Origin: Panonychus citri
Taxonomy: Eukaryota; Arthropoda; Arachnida; Trombidiformes; Tetranychidae
Direction: 5' to 3'
Assembly: GCF_014898815.1 (NCBI RefSeq)
Contig: NW_026515505.1
Location: 372,001-436,000 of the forward strand
DNA length: 64,000 nt
Part shown: positions 11,901 through 25,474 of the stretch, piece by piece
How the letters are laid out: each line of letters opens with the position of its first letter
Position numbering within the stretch: the first letter of the stretch is position 1
Made by a program: the position numbers and the translations under genes
The notes under the pieces: model-generated
Database searches by the model: none
Told to the model about the DNA's origin: nothing
What the model saw: the letters and a program-made list of their open reading frames with translations, nothing else

Positions 11901-14900
11901 CTAATTAATTCAAATTGTTCAAAGCTCAATCTCCCCTGGGTATTGGTTCATGGTTCTTACCAGGAAGTTGAAATTTGTCATCTGATTACTCTTGTTCTCA
12001 ATAGGAACCATGGGTAAAGGCTTAGGATGGATTGGGAAACTTTCTTCGTCATTGTTTTTGTTTTCTTTCACCTTCTTCCTGTTTCCTTTTGATCTTTTTG
12101 GACACTGTCAATATCTATCGATGAGATTCTGAAGAAACCATTTCATCAACTGATTTTATTAGAACTGAGTTTTTGAGTACTCAAAAAGCACCGAAATTCA
12201 ATTCATCCAAATTGATTCATTTGAATGAAATAACGAATCGTTTTCTTGTTAATTTTCGTCCCTCTGAATCTCACTTGGAAACTTTATCTTCTTAAATATA
12301 TTATTACCTCTTCTTCATGCATGATGATGATAAGGATGAGGATGAGGAGCAAATCTTCATGTTTATTCAATATTCACTGAATTACCCTGGTCACGTTAAC
12401 TTATCGTTTACCTGAACACTTCAAAACTAATGTTGGTTCCCTGTTTCATGATGACCTTGTTTTCCCTTTGTTGTTATTCAACATTTTCAAGAACCATTAA
12501 AAGACAAGCAATCAACAAGATACAATGAGTAACAATAACGATCCAAAGGCAATCCATGATAAGATGTTGATTCTCACCCACATCATCATCATCACCATCA
12601 TTCTGATGATTTTCTAATGCTCAAAAATCCTATTCTTGTTTTCTTAATCTTCCCTGTAAACAATTGATCAGTTTCCATGTTTTCATGAAAGTGAAATTTT
12701 CTTCCATAATACTGAATAGACAAATAAAAAAAAGGATTCTACTCAAATTGATCATCAGATTTGAATAAATTCCTATTGCTTATGAATCGTTCATCTCATC
12801 ATGTTTTATCGTTGGATTTTGTATCATGTAAATTGTCGATATTATTCATTCGAGTTAATCTGTTGATCAGCCTTGTTACTTATTCCAGACAAATCATTTG
12901 AATGTCAAATATGATTAGATTTGAATCGAACTGAAAAAGAAATGAGAAAAAAACTTTCTCCTGATTCAGAGGGAAAAATTCATTTACATGGGAAATTTTT
13001 CATCCATTTTTCCATTTCCACTTATTTACCTTTTAGAATTGATTAATTTATATGTTACCCTGTAAGTACCATGGTCATGATTGACAATAAATAACATGGT
13101 GACAGACATGATATTCATGGTGATTTCTGTTTTGTTGAGTAAATGATTTCTCACTCTTGGCTCAATGAACTGAATTATACACCGTTATTATGGTATAGAT
13201 TTTGTTCCGCATGGAATTAGCTCTGAAAGCGGAAACAGAATCAATCGAATGATAAATCATATTGAATGAATTTTGATTCAAGTTTGTGGGGAGAGAGAAA
13301 AAGTTTCACATGTTTACTCATCTTGAACTGTTGAAATTTTCATTGTCAATGAAAATAAGAAACAAACAAATACTCATGAGAAAATTGTGATAAAGTTTCA
13401 TCATGAAATCGATATAAAGTAATATTTCCATGATAAGAAAGAAGAAAAAAGGAGAAAAAAAATCGAAATGACAATTCTGTGTATGGATTTCGATTTCAGA
13501 ATTATATTCATCTGAGAATATATTTATAAGGAAAAGTTCTGTTTGTATATTATAAAGAAATTGAGAGAAGAAAAAAAAGTTTCCATGAAAAGGTCTCTTC
13601 TTTTTTTTCGATAAACTTATCATAAGAACTTTTTTCTTGCCATTTTGTCCTTTCCCTCAACTTCACCATGATGATGATGATGATGATGATTAATATCATA
13701 TCTTATTTATTCCCATTTAAGGAGACAAAGATTTTCATGGTGATTTTATGAGTAAAATAATATTCTAATCTAAAGAAGGAGAAAACTCTGGATAACCATG
13801 GTAACTACAGTTTCCAGTTTCTTCAGATTTTCACATCCCTTTAACATGATAACGGTAAAAATGATGACATTAAGTTATCATCAAGTTATTCATATTCAAC
13901 CTTGACTTGAAAACAACATTATCATCATCAGGGTCTGTCAATTTTTATCACCTTAAGCTACATTCATATTCACAAGTGACAATGTTATATCATTATCATG
14001 CTACCTCGAGGTGGGGAGTAGACTCACTTTCACCATCGATCAGAACTTTTTGTTGATATTTTGATTTTCATCCCTTCCCTTGAGCAGTGATCACCATAAA
14101 CCATTATCACCCTTTGACTTTGAACTTGAAGCTGAATTGGTTAAATTGGTTGGGTACATTTGAAAATGAAGAGAATGAACAAAAAAAGTTCCATCGATCA
14201 GAATCTTTCAGAGAGTTCAATCTTATTGATGAATCTGAACAACCTTAACTCGATCATCCTAATCTTGGATTTCAGGTGAAAACATGAGAGGTAGAAAAAA
14301 CCGAAAAACTGCAAAAAACCTAATACACTGTGCCTTCAATTCAGTCGAAGAAAACTGTTCGAAATTCAGTTCGAACCTTGAATTTTCTTCGATAACCACC
14401 ACAAATTTTTTTACTCTTTTCTGCTATTAAAAGTTCAGAATTTTTTATTTGCTTTACTCTAACTCATAAGTGTTCATTTCCATAATTCTTATCTATTAGT
14501 TTATCAAGGTTAAGTTTAATTTTGATGATCACTTTTCGGAAATTTAAATTGCTATTCAAATTATGTATTCATCTCATCAACAAAAAAAATAAAAAAATGA
14601 TAAAATCAACACTCAATTCAAATTAATACAAGAAATGGAAAGTTTTTTCCCGCCACTGTCTCACTTCCCCTCCCACACTCTCATTCCCATCGGATGTTTA
14701 TACTTTTTCGTGATAATTTTCAACTCAAATAACCTGAGGCAATTGTATTATTATTACTGAAGGTGGGTAGGGATAATAAGGTAAAAGAGATAAGGAGAAG
14801 GAAAAAAACGTTCTAACAGAAAAAAAACTATCGAAACAATTGCATTTTTTTCATTCAAAATTGTGAAATATTCCGATGAATATCATCAGGATTTCGCTTC

Positions 14901-15198
14901 AAGCTATGTAAGAGGTATGGTGATAATCTTATAATAGAAGTGGATGAAGATTGGGGTGAAATAAGAAAAGATAACATGTAACTAATAAAAGGAATAAAAA
15001 AGAAGAATAAAGATTATCATGATAATTATTTTCTTTTTCATTTCCAATCCGCCTTCAGTATTTTCTTGGAAAGTTCAGTTGGAGCTCGATCTTCAATTTC
15101 GAGTTGAAGTGAGAATAAAAAGAAAAAAGTTATTGAGGAAAAGAAAAATGGAATCGAAACTTATTAAGAAAGGAAATCTACTTTTATTAGAACTTTTT

Positions 15199-15202
<4 letters not shown>

Positions 15203-15251
<49 letters not shown>
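15203..15251. repeat. (CT)n microsatellite
   Basis: A pure dinucleotide run of about 49 bp. Confidence 0.95.
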
Positions 15252-15254
<3 letters not shown>

Positions 15255-18200
15255 AAACACTCTGTTATAATAATAATAGTAATAATAATTTCCTATTGTT
15301 CAGATTCCCCTGAAAGTACATGAACACATAACATGAAGATATTTCATCATCGACCTTATCTTCATCATCTATCTCACTCTTTTCAGCATATTAGCTTCAT
15401 TTTCAAGCTAAGCCTTAGCTTAACACCTTCCATGATGAAACAATAAAAAAATGATTAGACTACAATCTGATAGCATAGAATCTGAAAATATCGAAATCAG
15501 TTCTCATTGAGAGAAAGAAGTCTCAAAAAGAAAAAATCTCAACGTAATCACGATAAAAGAGGGGAGAAAAGTTCTTATTAATATTATTTTGTTCAAATTC
15601 AAGGAATGATGATAATTCCAAGTCTATGAATCATCACCATGAAAATAATACTCTGGATCCAAAATCGGATCAGAATTTTTTTTCTCTTCTTTCATCTTCA
15701 TCATGTTGCCCAATTTATTAATATTATTAAAGTGTTACCGTTATCAATCATGATAACAATCAATGGTGTAAACCTTTTAAATCTATCAGATTAATCAGAA
15801 CCTGATTTGAGTTTATCAATTTTCGTCTTCAGGGTAACCACACACACAATCCTCACCATCATGGACGATGGATGAGCATGATAATCATATTATTTCCTGA
15901 GGAAAAAAAATCCAACTCAAATTGAATCGAGTTGATAAATTGATTTACTTGTTTTTCTCTTGATTAATGATTAACTTTTTTCCCTTCATCCGAAAATCTT
16001 AATTTCAGTAATTTCATCCAAGTGTTTTAAGTGTAATCATATCTTTTGATTGTTATCGTAATAATCAAGGTTGGAATAGTGAAAAAGGTTGAAAAGCTTA
16101 ATTGTCACGTAATTATTATTAATTATATTGAAAAGAAGTTTTTTTCACTTCTTTCCTAGTGAGCCAATCATCGTATCATCAAACAATTTAGATTAATCTT
16201 GTTGGCAAACTTTGATTAACTTTGATCTTGATTAATTCAATTGATTTATTGTTTTTTAAAGTGCTGATTACCATTAATCATCAATCATCGCAAGTGATAA
16301 TTATCTCTGGTGATAAATTAATTGCTGCTATACTATTATTATAAGACATTTGGTAATAATTATTGAAACAAAGAGTAAAAAATATTATTTGTCTTTCAAT
16401 TTCATATGTTCACGATTTTCAGAATTTTCATCCTGATCAAACCTCAAAAATGAAAACTTAATAACCAGTTATCACTTTTAGGTTGATTAATGATCAATAA
16501 TCTCATGATCAGCTGATTTGTGTTAATAATCATCACATGCATGGGAAGATAATGTTCAGAATATTATTATTATTGAACTTTTTATAATGAAGAGAAAAAA
16601 GTTTAATGAAGAATTTGAATTAGAGAGAAATAAAATTCAATCAATTTTATGAGAAAACTTTTCTACTAATAATTGCAATTGTTTCGATTACCTCGTGATT
16701 AAGATGAATTGGGTTATAAACTTATCTCCATGAGAAAATCATGAAAATCTGAAGAAACTTTTCTGAAGTTAAATGAATTTAATTGTGACATTTCTTGTAA
16801 TCAGTTGATAAATGATCAACCAGAAAACAGATTAAAACAACAACAATTGACAATTAATCTTGTTCATTGTCAAATTAATACAATAACATTAACATTACAT
16901 CAACTCAATTGAATTATAATCAATTGAAAACTTTGTGCTCTTTTCTGAAACCAACAATCAGTTAACTCAATATTGATAATCATCATTGTTTTTTCTACTA
17001 TGAAAACGAATTGATTATTGTTAATGAACAGAATCAACAATACAATTAGAAATTAGAATGCAAAAAATTAATACAGAATCAATTGAATTAAAGCAACATT
17101 TAAATATCAATTGTACTATTTGATTAATTACCAATTTGATAATCATTGAATCAAACAAATGTTCAATTCAATTGTTTGAAAGTTTAATTTATTGATTATT
17201 GAACCGATTCATTAATCATCTTCCTAGTAGATAATCGATAGTGACTGAATTTAGCTCATGAAAAAGACACGATAATGAATTGAACTTTTCCTGATGGAAA
17301 AATATTCAAACTATTAAATGATAAGGTAACTAGACAAAGTGAATTGGACAAAATTGAGTCATTTGGACTATCTAACGGTAAATTTAGCCATTAAGATTCC
17401 AATCTAGTTGCTGATTATTCAAAGATTATTGTAATCGACCTCATGAGAGTCTGAATTTTTATTAGTCTTCATTATGAAAAAACAAAAAGAGTGTAAATTG
17501 TTTGATCATCATTTTGTTTATTGTTACCGTTTTCATTTTCTCCATTGACCAAAACTTGCTTTTCTCTTATTTCAAGAATCAGGCACGAAATGAAATCAGG
17601 GTATATTTCACAGGCTCAGGGGAAACAATTCTTTTTTAGCTGTTATGATTCAATTTCATTCCAGAAAATTGGATAAACATTAATAAAAAGGAAACAAAAT
17701 ATCACATCAATAAATCTGACCATATGATATTTGAATTATCCAATTGGGTTTTCAGAGAATCTTTCAAAATAACCATGAATAAATATATGATGTGCAAACT
17801 TTTAATGATATGATTTCCAAATCGCATTTTACTCAAGCTAAAATTATAATACTACAATGGAATCAAATGTAATTTTCCAAGGGGATGAAACTGAACTCGA
17901 CGATAACAGTGATTCTTCATAATTATTTCGACCATTAATAAAAGGTTTTTCTATTGTTTTATCTATGTAGTGTTGTTGACCACCATTGATGAAGAAAGAA
18001 ATATTTGAATTCACCAAGCAATTAATATACATATTTATGTATTTTATGTATGAGTTGAAAGATATTACAATATTATATGTAATGTAAAGTTGATTTTTAG
18101 AGAAAGAAAAACCAAAGGATAAGAAATCCTCTTTCTCTTCCTCTTTCATTATTTTCTTTTCTCTTTCTTTTCAATTAATTTCTCTCTATATCTAATCCTA

Positions 18201-18420
18201 CAATGAATTAACTAATTGTTAATTTTTAATTTTGATTTGATTGTTATTATTGTTGCTGTTGTTAATTTTATTTTTATTGATATTGTTGTTGTTTTGTTAA
18301 TTTTTTTGTTGTTAATTAACTTTGAATCAGTTTTGATTTAATTAATTAATTTCTTTTAGGAATCGAACTGGCTATTCTCATGGAAGTGAATGAATTGGAA
18401 TTCATATTTTGTGCTGTGTT

Positions 18421-18613
18421 ATTATTAATTGTGAGGACAGTGAGCGTACGCTCCTGGCCAAGAACAATTAATAGCTGTTTCTGAAACTCTGGCTGAACTG
18501 TTTTCCCCGCTGAACATTATTATTAATTATATAAGGATAGTCAGCTTAAGCTCCTAAGCAAGAGTAATTAATAGCTGAAATACCGACTGCAAAGCTGTAC
18601 CACCGCTGAAACC
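18421..18613. repeat. Two-copy tandem repeat (~97-bp unit) with central palindromes
   Basis: The copies, about 18421-18516 and 18519-18613, share ATTATTAATT, an AGGA(C/T)AGT block, a dyad, CTCCT, AAGA-CAATTAATAGCTG and CCGCTGAAC. Copy 1 has GAGCGTACGCTC; copy 2 has AGCTTAAGCT at the same place. Confidence 0.7.
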
Positions 18614-18663
18614 ACTAATAACTTTATATATACTATTGCAACGAAAATTAGATCAAATTTGAG

Positions 18664-19608
18664 TAGTATAGAACCGTACGCTTCAAATGCACCCTGTACT
18701 TTTTAATGCACCGTAAGCCTCTAATGCAGATCAGTTTTCCGTGCACTTTAACTTTTGACTTGTTTATTTTACGTGTTTTTGTTACTGAATTTTTCAATGT
18801 CAAGCGCATCTTATTACCTGCATTGTTATTTATTTTCGCCTCATACCGGACCTGCATAGTATCCGGTAGAGTTGACAGCTTGGGAAGAAGGCCCAATCTT
18901 TGATGCGCGAGAATACAATTTTTTATGGATCGAGGGGTAAAAAGGATGTATATTTTCAAATCCATCAGAACATCTTAAAAAACCAATTGAAGCTATCAAG
19001 GAAAAAATCGGAAGCTCATGGAGAGCCTTGGCAATCTTCGGAAAGATATTGGAAAGACTTCAATATTTTATAGTTGTGGTTATTGTGATAGAAATTTAGC
19101 CGCTACTAATAGCCTTGATATATTTTTCCAAAAAAGAGTGCGCAATTACAAAAAAGATTTGAAATAAACTGCCGCGAACGATAGATACAAGAAGCAATAA
19201 ATCAATATGTCCCTAGAAGACATTTGAAACCCTGGATTGATCCTTGGTTCCTTGTTCCATCGAGACATGATGGCAAAGTTCTCGAGAGAAGTGAATATTC
19301 TGAAGAAGTAAAGCGAGATGTTGGAGCTCTTCTTAAGGAAGGTTGTACTAGTGGGACGGCCCTTTTCAATGTAAAGCGCCTCTTATCACCTGCATTGTTA
19401 TTTATTTTCGCCTCATAAGATGACTTTTATTTTTTCCTTTTATTCATTTTAGAAAAAAAGCAATTAAAAACTAATCAGGTGAACATTTGATTAAGTATTT
19501 GAATTTAGATTCACAACACACGTAAGTGCACTAAAACTGATATGCATTAGAGGCGTACGGTGCATGAAAAAAACACAGGATGCATTTGAAGCGTACGGTT
19601 CTATACTA
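18664..19608. mobile_element. Non-autonomous DNA element with ~85-bp terminal inverted repeats
   Basis: The left arm at 18664-18747 begins TAGTATAGAACCGTACG and continues CTTCAAATGCA. The right arm at 19523-19608 is its imperfect reverse complement (about 90% by eye). Both include the ACCGTACG and CTCTAATGCA blocks. The interior has no intact ORF. Inside, a ~50-bp segment ending TTATTTATTTTCGCCTCATA occurs twice in direct orientation (about 18793-18843 and 19366-19419). This suggests a nested insertion or internal duplication. Family unknown; a TA or short target duplication is possible but not resolved. Confidence 0.7.
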
Positions 19609-22600
19609 GTGATTTGTGTGCGATCAAAATTAATTAATAAATATGATATAATTTGTATGAGAGAAAAGGCCACCAAAATTCTGAAAAATTCTGGTACAAA
19701 ACTATCTTATGTTATCAAAGCAATGGTATTCCTCATAGGAAATACATGTATGATTAGTAGCGGTTCGAGATAATATTTTACGAATCCTTTCCCTAAAAAT
19801 CTACTTTTTAGCTTTTTTGTACTAGAAATGGCACGAGAATTTTTGAAAATGGGATGGAAATGGCTTTGCATTACAGATGGAAATTGGTGGAGATATATTA
19901 TAGATATAATACATTTTCCCTTACTAGAGAAAAATCGAAAAATTTCTCGTTGAATAATAATCGAAAGACATTGTGGCTATATGATTATATTTCCTTCGTG
20001 AATTGTGTTATTTAAACATTTCGGACGAAGGTTTAGAGAAATTGAGTCATAATAATGGAGCATTCTAATTAAAAGCTAGTACGGAAAGTCCAGTATCATT
20101 CTGTTAGACCTTTCAAGTTAGGTAGCTCATCGTGTTAATAGAAATTCAGTTGAAGTTATTTCTCGAATTTTGACATGATAAAGTCATCGTATTCTTTTGA
20201 ATTTAAATTTTTTGTTCGTTCCTATTCTGACAAGTTGACATGTAGAAAAGTGGATATTTGGTGAAACTTAAAGAAACATAAGATAGAAGAATAGCTTTTT
20301 CACCCTTTTGATCTGTTGAAAATTTAAAAAGATTAGAAAATATTGAATTCGAGAAAAACTGAATTAGACTGTAAATGTATCATTACTAGAGTATATTCCC
20401 AAAAGAATGTGAATTTCATTTCATGAGATCACGTAAAACATGATTGTTTATTGAGAAGATGAAAATTCAATAAAGTTAAATGTAAACATCAAGAGAGAAA
20501 AGTTCATAAAGTAGAAAACAGATTCTGCAACAGATGAAGTTCATTATCATGATGTTATCTAATTTTGAAGTTTATATGAGAACAAAAGATTTAATAGCAA
20601 GTTGAATGATTAAAGTAATTTTCATGAAATCTTTTCACTAATCGGAAATAATCTTAACCTGAATCTTCGTTGTCGAAACAAGAACTTTCTTGATCTCTCC
20701 CGTTTTTTAATGATCTTCCCCTCTCGCTGAATTTCACCTTTGTTTTTATTATCAAGTCTAAAATCATACTCGTTTTCTATTCATCATTTTTAATTGTATT
20801 TCTATCTAAGTCAGCTTAGGGTGACAAGGAAAACGGAAGTTAAAACTGACGAGAACCAGGAGGAAAAGACGGAAGTAGAAGAGAAAGTTAAGATACTATT
20901 AGGTGACAGGGAGGAAAAGAAGATCAAGTTTATCATCTTCTTACAAGTAACTTTCTCACTCTTTGTGATTATTAAGATAATGATGAACTAATATCATATG
21001 TATACACCAGATTGTGACGATTTCCGTTCTCAAGATGATTGAAATTCTGATGATGGTTGATAATCTTCATGTTCATTAATATAACATCCTCATTTCATCT
21101 TGAAAATAGTTTCAACATGATAATCATCTAATCAAAAGTATCATAAGATTTTCAATTTACCCTGAAATTGTTTACATTTTTTGTTTAATTACATTCATGA
21201 GGTGGTTGATTTAAGGCTGCTTCTACTTCCTGATTCAATGTTTAAAGAATCAGGATAATCTTTGATTGAGTAAAACTGTAGTGATTATGATGAATAAGGA
21301 TGTAAAAATTAATGTCACAATCTGTAGGATTGAAAGATTTTGAATGATTTTGTTGACATGTGAAATTGAATTCCGATGATTGAATGAAATTCATTTACAT
21401 GGAAAAATATATATATTCATATTGAATAACATTGATTTTGCCAAGAAAGTTTCAAAAGTGATAATGAAAAGAAAATGAAATTTCAATCATGTCACAGGGT
21501 GGATATCATGGTGATAACTATCTCTTGTTGTTGACACCTTTTAAGTTAAACTCATGTTCATGATGAAGAAAGATTGAGATTCATAATTCATCCTGAAGGA
21601 TGATAATCATGATGATAAGATGATTTTACTCAGAATTTGTGTCATAGGATCATCCGAGTGAGCTCAAAGTGAACAATATATTACATGATATAAAGCACTG
21701 AATGTATTGCTTTCTATGTGATAGATGATATTATTGAAAGATTTGGATTGACCGGAAGAGAGAAAAAGTTTCTAATAGGAAAAAGGGATCAAAATATGGG
21801 GGAAAGGAGTTGGAATATATTAAATAAGATATTTCCTGAACTTTTTTCATTATCGACAGTTGAAAGTTCAAGTCAACCATGAAATTACAGGTTGACTTTT
21901 TGTTGTCCTTAATTACCATCATCATTATCCACTGGCCAGTGCAACTGATGGTCCAATAAGAAGATATTATGATGATGATGAAGATAAATCTTATCCATTT
22001 TTTCCTCTCTTATTTTTCTCTCTTTCATTTCATTTGATACCATTTCCGATGATATTATGACAATGATGATATAAAACTTGTTCGCAATACTTATGGACAA
22101 ATAAACTGGACATATAAGATTAGATATATGGTCATCATCATCATCCAACTGCTGTTGTTAATGTTATCTTCTTATTGTTCATGGTGATATACTCAGTTGA
22201 TGCGGTGAAGGATGGATAATGTTTGAAAAGTAGTAGGAAAAATGATATATTATTCAAATAGGAAGTCGATATTATTATATTTGATTAAAAGTGATTATAT
22301 TAAGATTATATTATAATCATCTCTTTATCTTGTTTGTCATGTTGATTACATGGTGATAACATGATAATGTATTCAATTACATGGTAACAGATAATCATCA
22401 TGATATTACCTTTTTGAATGAAGTGTTATTATTAACAAAAGTTTCAATATCATCGCTTAGATTCAGATAAATGTTGAATTTATATACATGTATACTTAGC
22501 AATCTGGATAGGAGGTTAACTTTCACCATGGTGTATGAAATTAATGAAAAATTTTACTTGTTTGGTGAATTCAATCAATGAAACTTTTCATCCAATTCCA

Positions 22601-22708
22601 TTGCATTGATATTAATTCCGTTAGTATGTTTTGGAATGATGAACTTTTTTATTTATGATCAATTGAACTTTGATCAAGTGATTGATATAAGTTTCATGAG
22701 TCGGAAGA

Positions 22709-22748
<40 letters not shown>

Positions 22749-24681
22749 ACAAGTCATATCTCTCCCACTCATTGAACATTTCACCGTGAAAGTGAACAAA
22801 ACATTTTTTTTCTGTCAAGATGAAGGTGAATGCATATAACCATTTAGAAGAGAACGTTGAAATCTACGAGAAATAGATTAATAGTCAATTCATTGAACTT
22901 GATGATCAACATTTTCACTGATTTTTCCATGAAACATATTGAATCGATTCTGTTGAACCTTTCGACTCAATTGATTCAATATTGCGAGGGTTGAAAATCG
23001 TGTAACATCATCATTAGAAGTTGAAATCAATGCAGCGATAGTTATCACATCATTATCGCTCATCCTTACGACTTTATACAGAATCAACAGAGTTTTTTTA
23101 ATAGAAAAAAGTTCGTAGTCTCTGAAAGTTATCTTGAAAATGATTAGCAGCAACCTTAATGACCCAAGGTCAATTTAACAGTAGATAAGCTTATGAAAAT
23201 AGAGAGAAAAAGAAAAGTTCTGAAGCTATAAATATGACAGCCAAATTGTCGATATATTATGTAATAAGATATTCGATACCAAGAAGAAACTTTGTTCTAC
23301 ACGAAATCGTAATGTTCAAAATGAGCATAAAGAAAATTAGAAAAGTTAATAAATGTCTGATTTTAATGAAAGTTTAATTAAAGATGAGATAAAATGAAAC
23401 AAATTGTTCAACTTGAAAGTTGATTGATATTATTGTTATCAAATAGATTGTTAAACTTAAATTATCATAAATTATCACAATTTATGCTTAAAAATGAAGT
23501 TGAAAATAATTCTGACATAGTGATGGAACTGAATGTGCCTCATGAACACTTCGAGGAACTTTTTTCTCTCATTCAAACAGGGGAACCATTAATAACCATT
23601 TTCATTTTGATGATTGAAATTTATTTCTCACATATGATAATAGATTTTGATGAACAATTTTATTCCACTTAACAGAATCATCAGAATTTGAAACTTTTTC
23701 TTACTTCTTTTTTTTCCGCTTGCACAACCAATTCTTAAACATTCAGATATTATTTTCTTTTAATTTTTTCTTCTTTCTTCTCTCTACTATTTTTGTTTAC
23801 TTTCAATATTTCAGGTAACAAATTTATGCCTTTGAGGTAAAAGTTGACATTGTTTTTCACCACCATGATGTTTCCATGGATTTTTTTCCCTTTCATTCAT
23901 GACTGTCCAATGAACTTTATCTAGTCGTTTAATGTGTTGAAAGTTCTAATTTTTTTCAGAGTTTAAAATGTTTATGAAAATCTTTTTTTGTCTATCTCTC
24001 TTTTTACTGCTCAGACAAAGTTCAATGCTAACAAAAAGTTCTGAACGATAATATCACCATGCAAATGAAGATAAATTAAATTACATATGTTGACTCAACT
24101 GAACAGAGTCTCTCTCATTATTCAAGCTTGAATAATTGTTTATACCATTATAACTGTCGACATGTTATTACATATTAATTTCAATGAGCTTTCATATTTC
24201 ATGATATTACATATATTTTTATTCAGGATTGATTATTTTTCCGAATTGAAACTTTTTCTTCTCACCTTTTTCCCTCTTGCCTTTCAGCTGATTAAAATGT
24301 TGTAACATTTTGCACTTTTTTACGTTTTTTTATTGGAAATTCAGATTCCATATAATAATAATATCATTATTCTGATAATGCTTAGTAATATGCTTTCAAA
24401 TAAAATATTTATTCATATGGAATTATGGAACTTTTAATTTATCTCCTTGTTTCATGGGATAGGTTGAAGAGCTTGATGAAATTGATGTAGTAAATTAATA
24501 GATGATAATTTCAATGGAAATCATCCTGGGATCTGAGCTGAGTTTCAGAATGGACAGAACTTTGTTCAAAATTTGATTGAAATGAATTGAGTTATAAATA
24601 CAGTTTTCTATCGTAACATTGATCATTAATCAATGTGTTTAATTAGTGTACACAATTTTTATATTATCAATTATTATTAAC
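19609..24681. other. Gene-poor AT-rich DNA
   Basis: No gene was recognised. It contains a (GA)n run at 22714-22744 and several short open frames without homology or splice support. One minus-strand frame at 22890-23063 (57 codons, MSDNDVITIAALIS at its start) has coding-like composition but nothing to confirm it. Confidence 0.45.
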
Positions 24682-24685
24682 TATC

Positions 24686-25175
24686 TGTAAGGGGTTTACA
24701 CTCATGTGACTAATTGCGACCCTCTTTTGATTAATTTTCATTTGTCAATCAAATTCAAATTTCCCTCTGCCGTTAAAAAGAATAGAATATAAAGAAGATT
24801 CTTTTCTAACAGAAGTCAGTAGAAACAAATGCTTTTACTCACCACTACTACTTTCAAGTTGATTGATAAACTGTTTCCTTTATGTTACTCTAAACCTTAA
24901 ATCTTTTCCTTTTCCTCTTTCTATTTACTCCATTTTGATAATTTCTATTTCAACTTAATTTCTTGTGTTACTCTCAATTCATATTTCTAACCTTTGAGTT
25001 AATTAAAATTCAATTACTTTGTGATTTACTTTGTTGTGATATTTTAATTGTGGTCAAGTCTAATTAGTAAAAAGTCATTGACTTTTGAAACCTTAGATAG
25101 AGAAAATTTGTCCCCTTTATCGATCTTGGTCCGAGTTCACCAATCGTACAAGAACTCATTTTGTGCACCCTCACA
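24686..25175 (+). repeat. 5' LTR with core promoter
   Basis: A 490-bp LTR beginning TGTAAGGGG and ending CCCTCACA, so TG...CA ends. A TATAAAG box at 24788-24794 lies about 28 bp before TCAGT at 24816-24820, an arthropod initiator consensus, so transcription probably starts near 24818. It contains one copy of the palindrome family at 25070-25086. Confidence 0.93.
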
Positions 25176-25177
25176 AA

Positions 25178-25195
25178 TGGTGGAGATTTCCGAGC
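25178..25195 (+). other. Primer binding site
   Basis: TGGTGGAGATTTCCGAGC lies two bases after the 5' LTR. It starts with TGG, complementary to the CCA 3' end of a tRNA. The tRNA identity was not determined. Confidence 0.7.
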
Positions 25196-25474
25196 TTTCT
25201 CTAATCAACAATTAAAAGATATTCTCTTCGCTGTGCTTCAATAGGCAAAATAAGCCAACCCAAAACCTAAAGTCTCTGACTTTATTGTGCTGCTCTCTTC
25301 AAATTGTGTTCACCCAAATTCAATTCATTATCTTCTACACGTGTGACCTTCAAAGAACAATTGAAAGTCACTGACTTTCACTTCCTTCATCATCTTCTCT
25401 TCTCTTAAAAACGTTTAATCATAAACATCTCAACCTCTTCATCATCATCCTATTACTCATTTGAAAGTGACATC

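Larger units (their letters stand above)
5427..18420. other. Gene-poor AT-rich DNA, probably GPCR intron
   Basis: About 13 kb with no convincing coding sequence. It has many short CATGAT/ATGATG clusters, a GA run at 11433-11454, a CT run at 15203-15251 and poly-A/T tracts. On the minus strand it lies directly upstream of a GPCR exon that needs 5' exons, so an intron is the simplest reading. The two structures worth noting, at 8649-8680 and 8916/8917, are listed separately. Confidence 0.5.

Noticed and set aside
20794..20991. Glu/Lys-rich ORF with an acceptor-like TAAGTCAG
   Set aside because: Purine-rich stretch without a donor or family match; not enough to call an exon.
22890..23153. Minus-strand ORF of 57-87 codons with coding-like composition
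   Set aside because: No recognised family, no clear splice signals and isolated in gene-poor DNA; chance is adequate.
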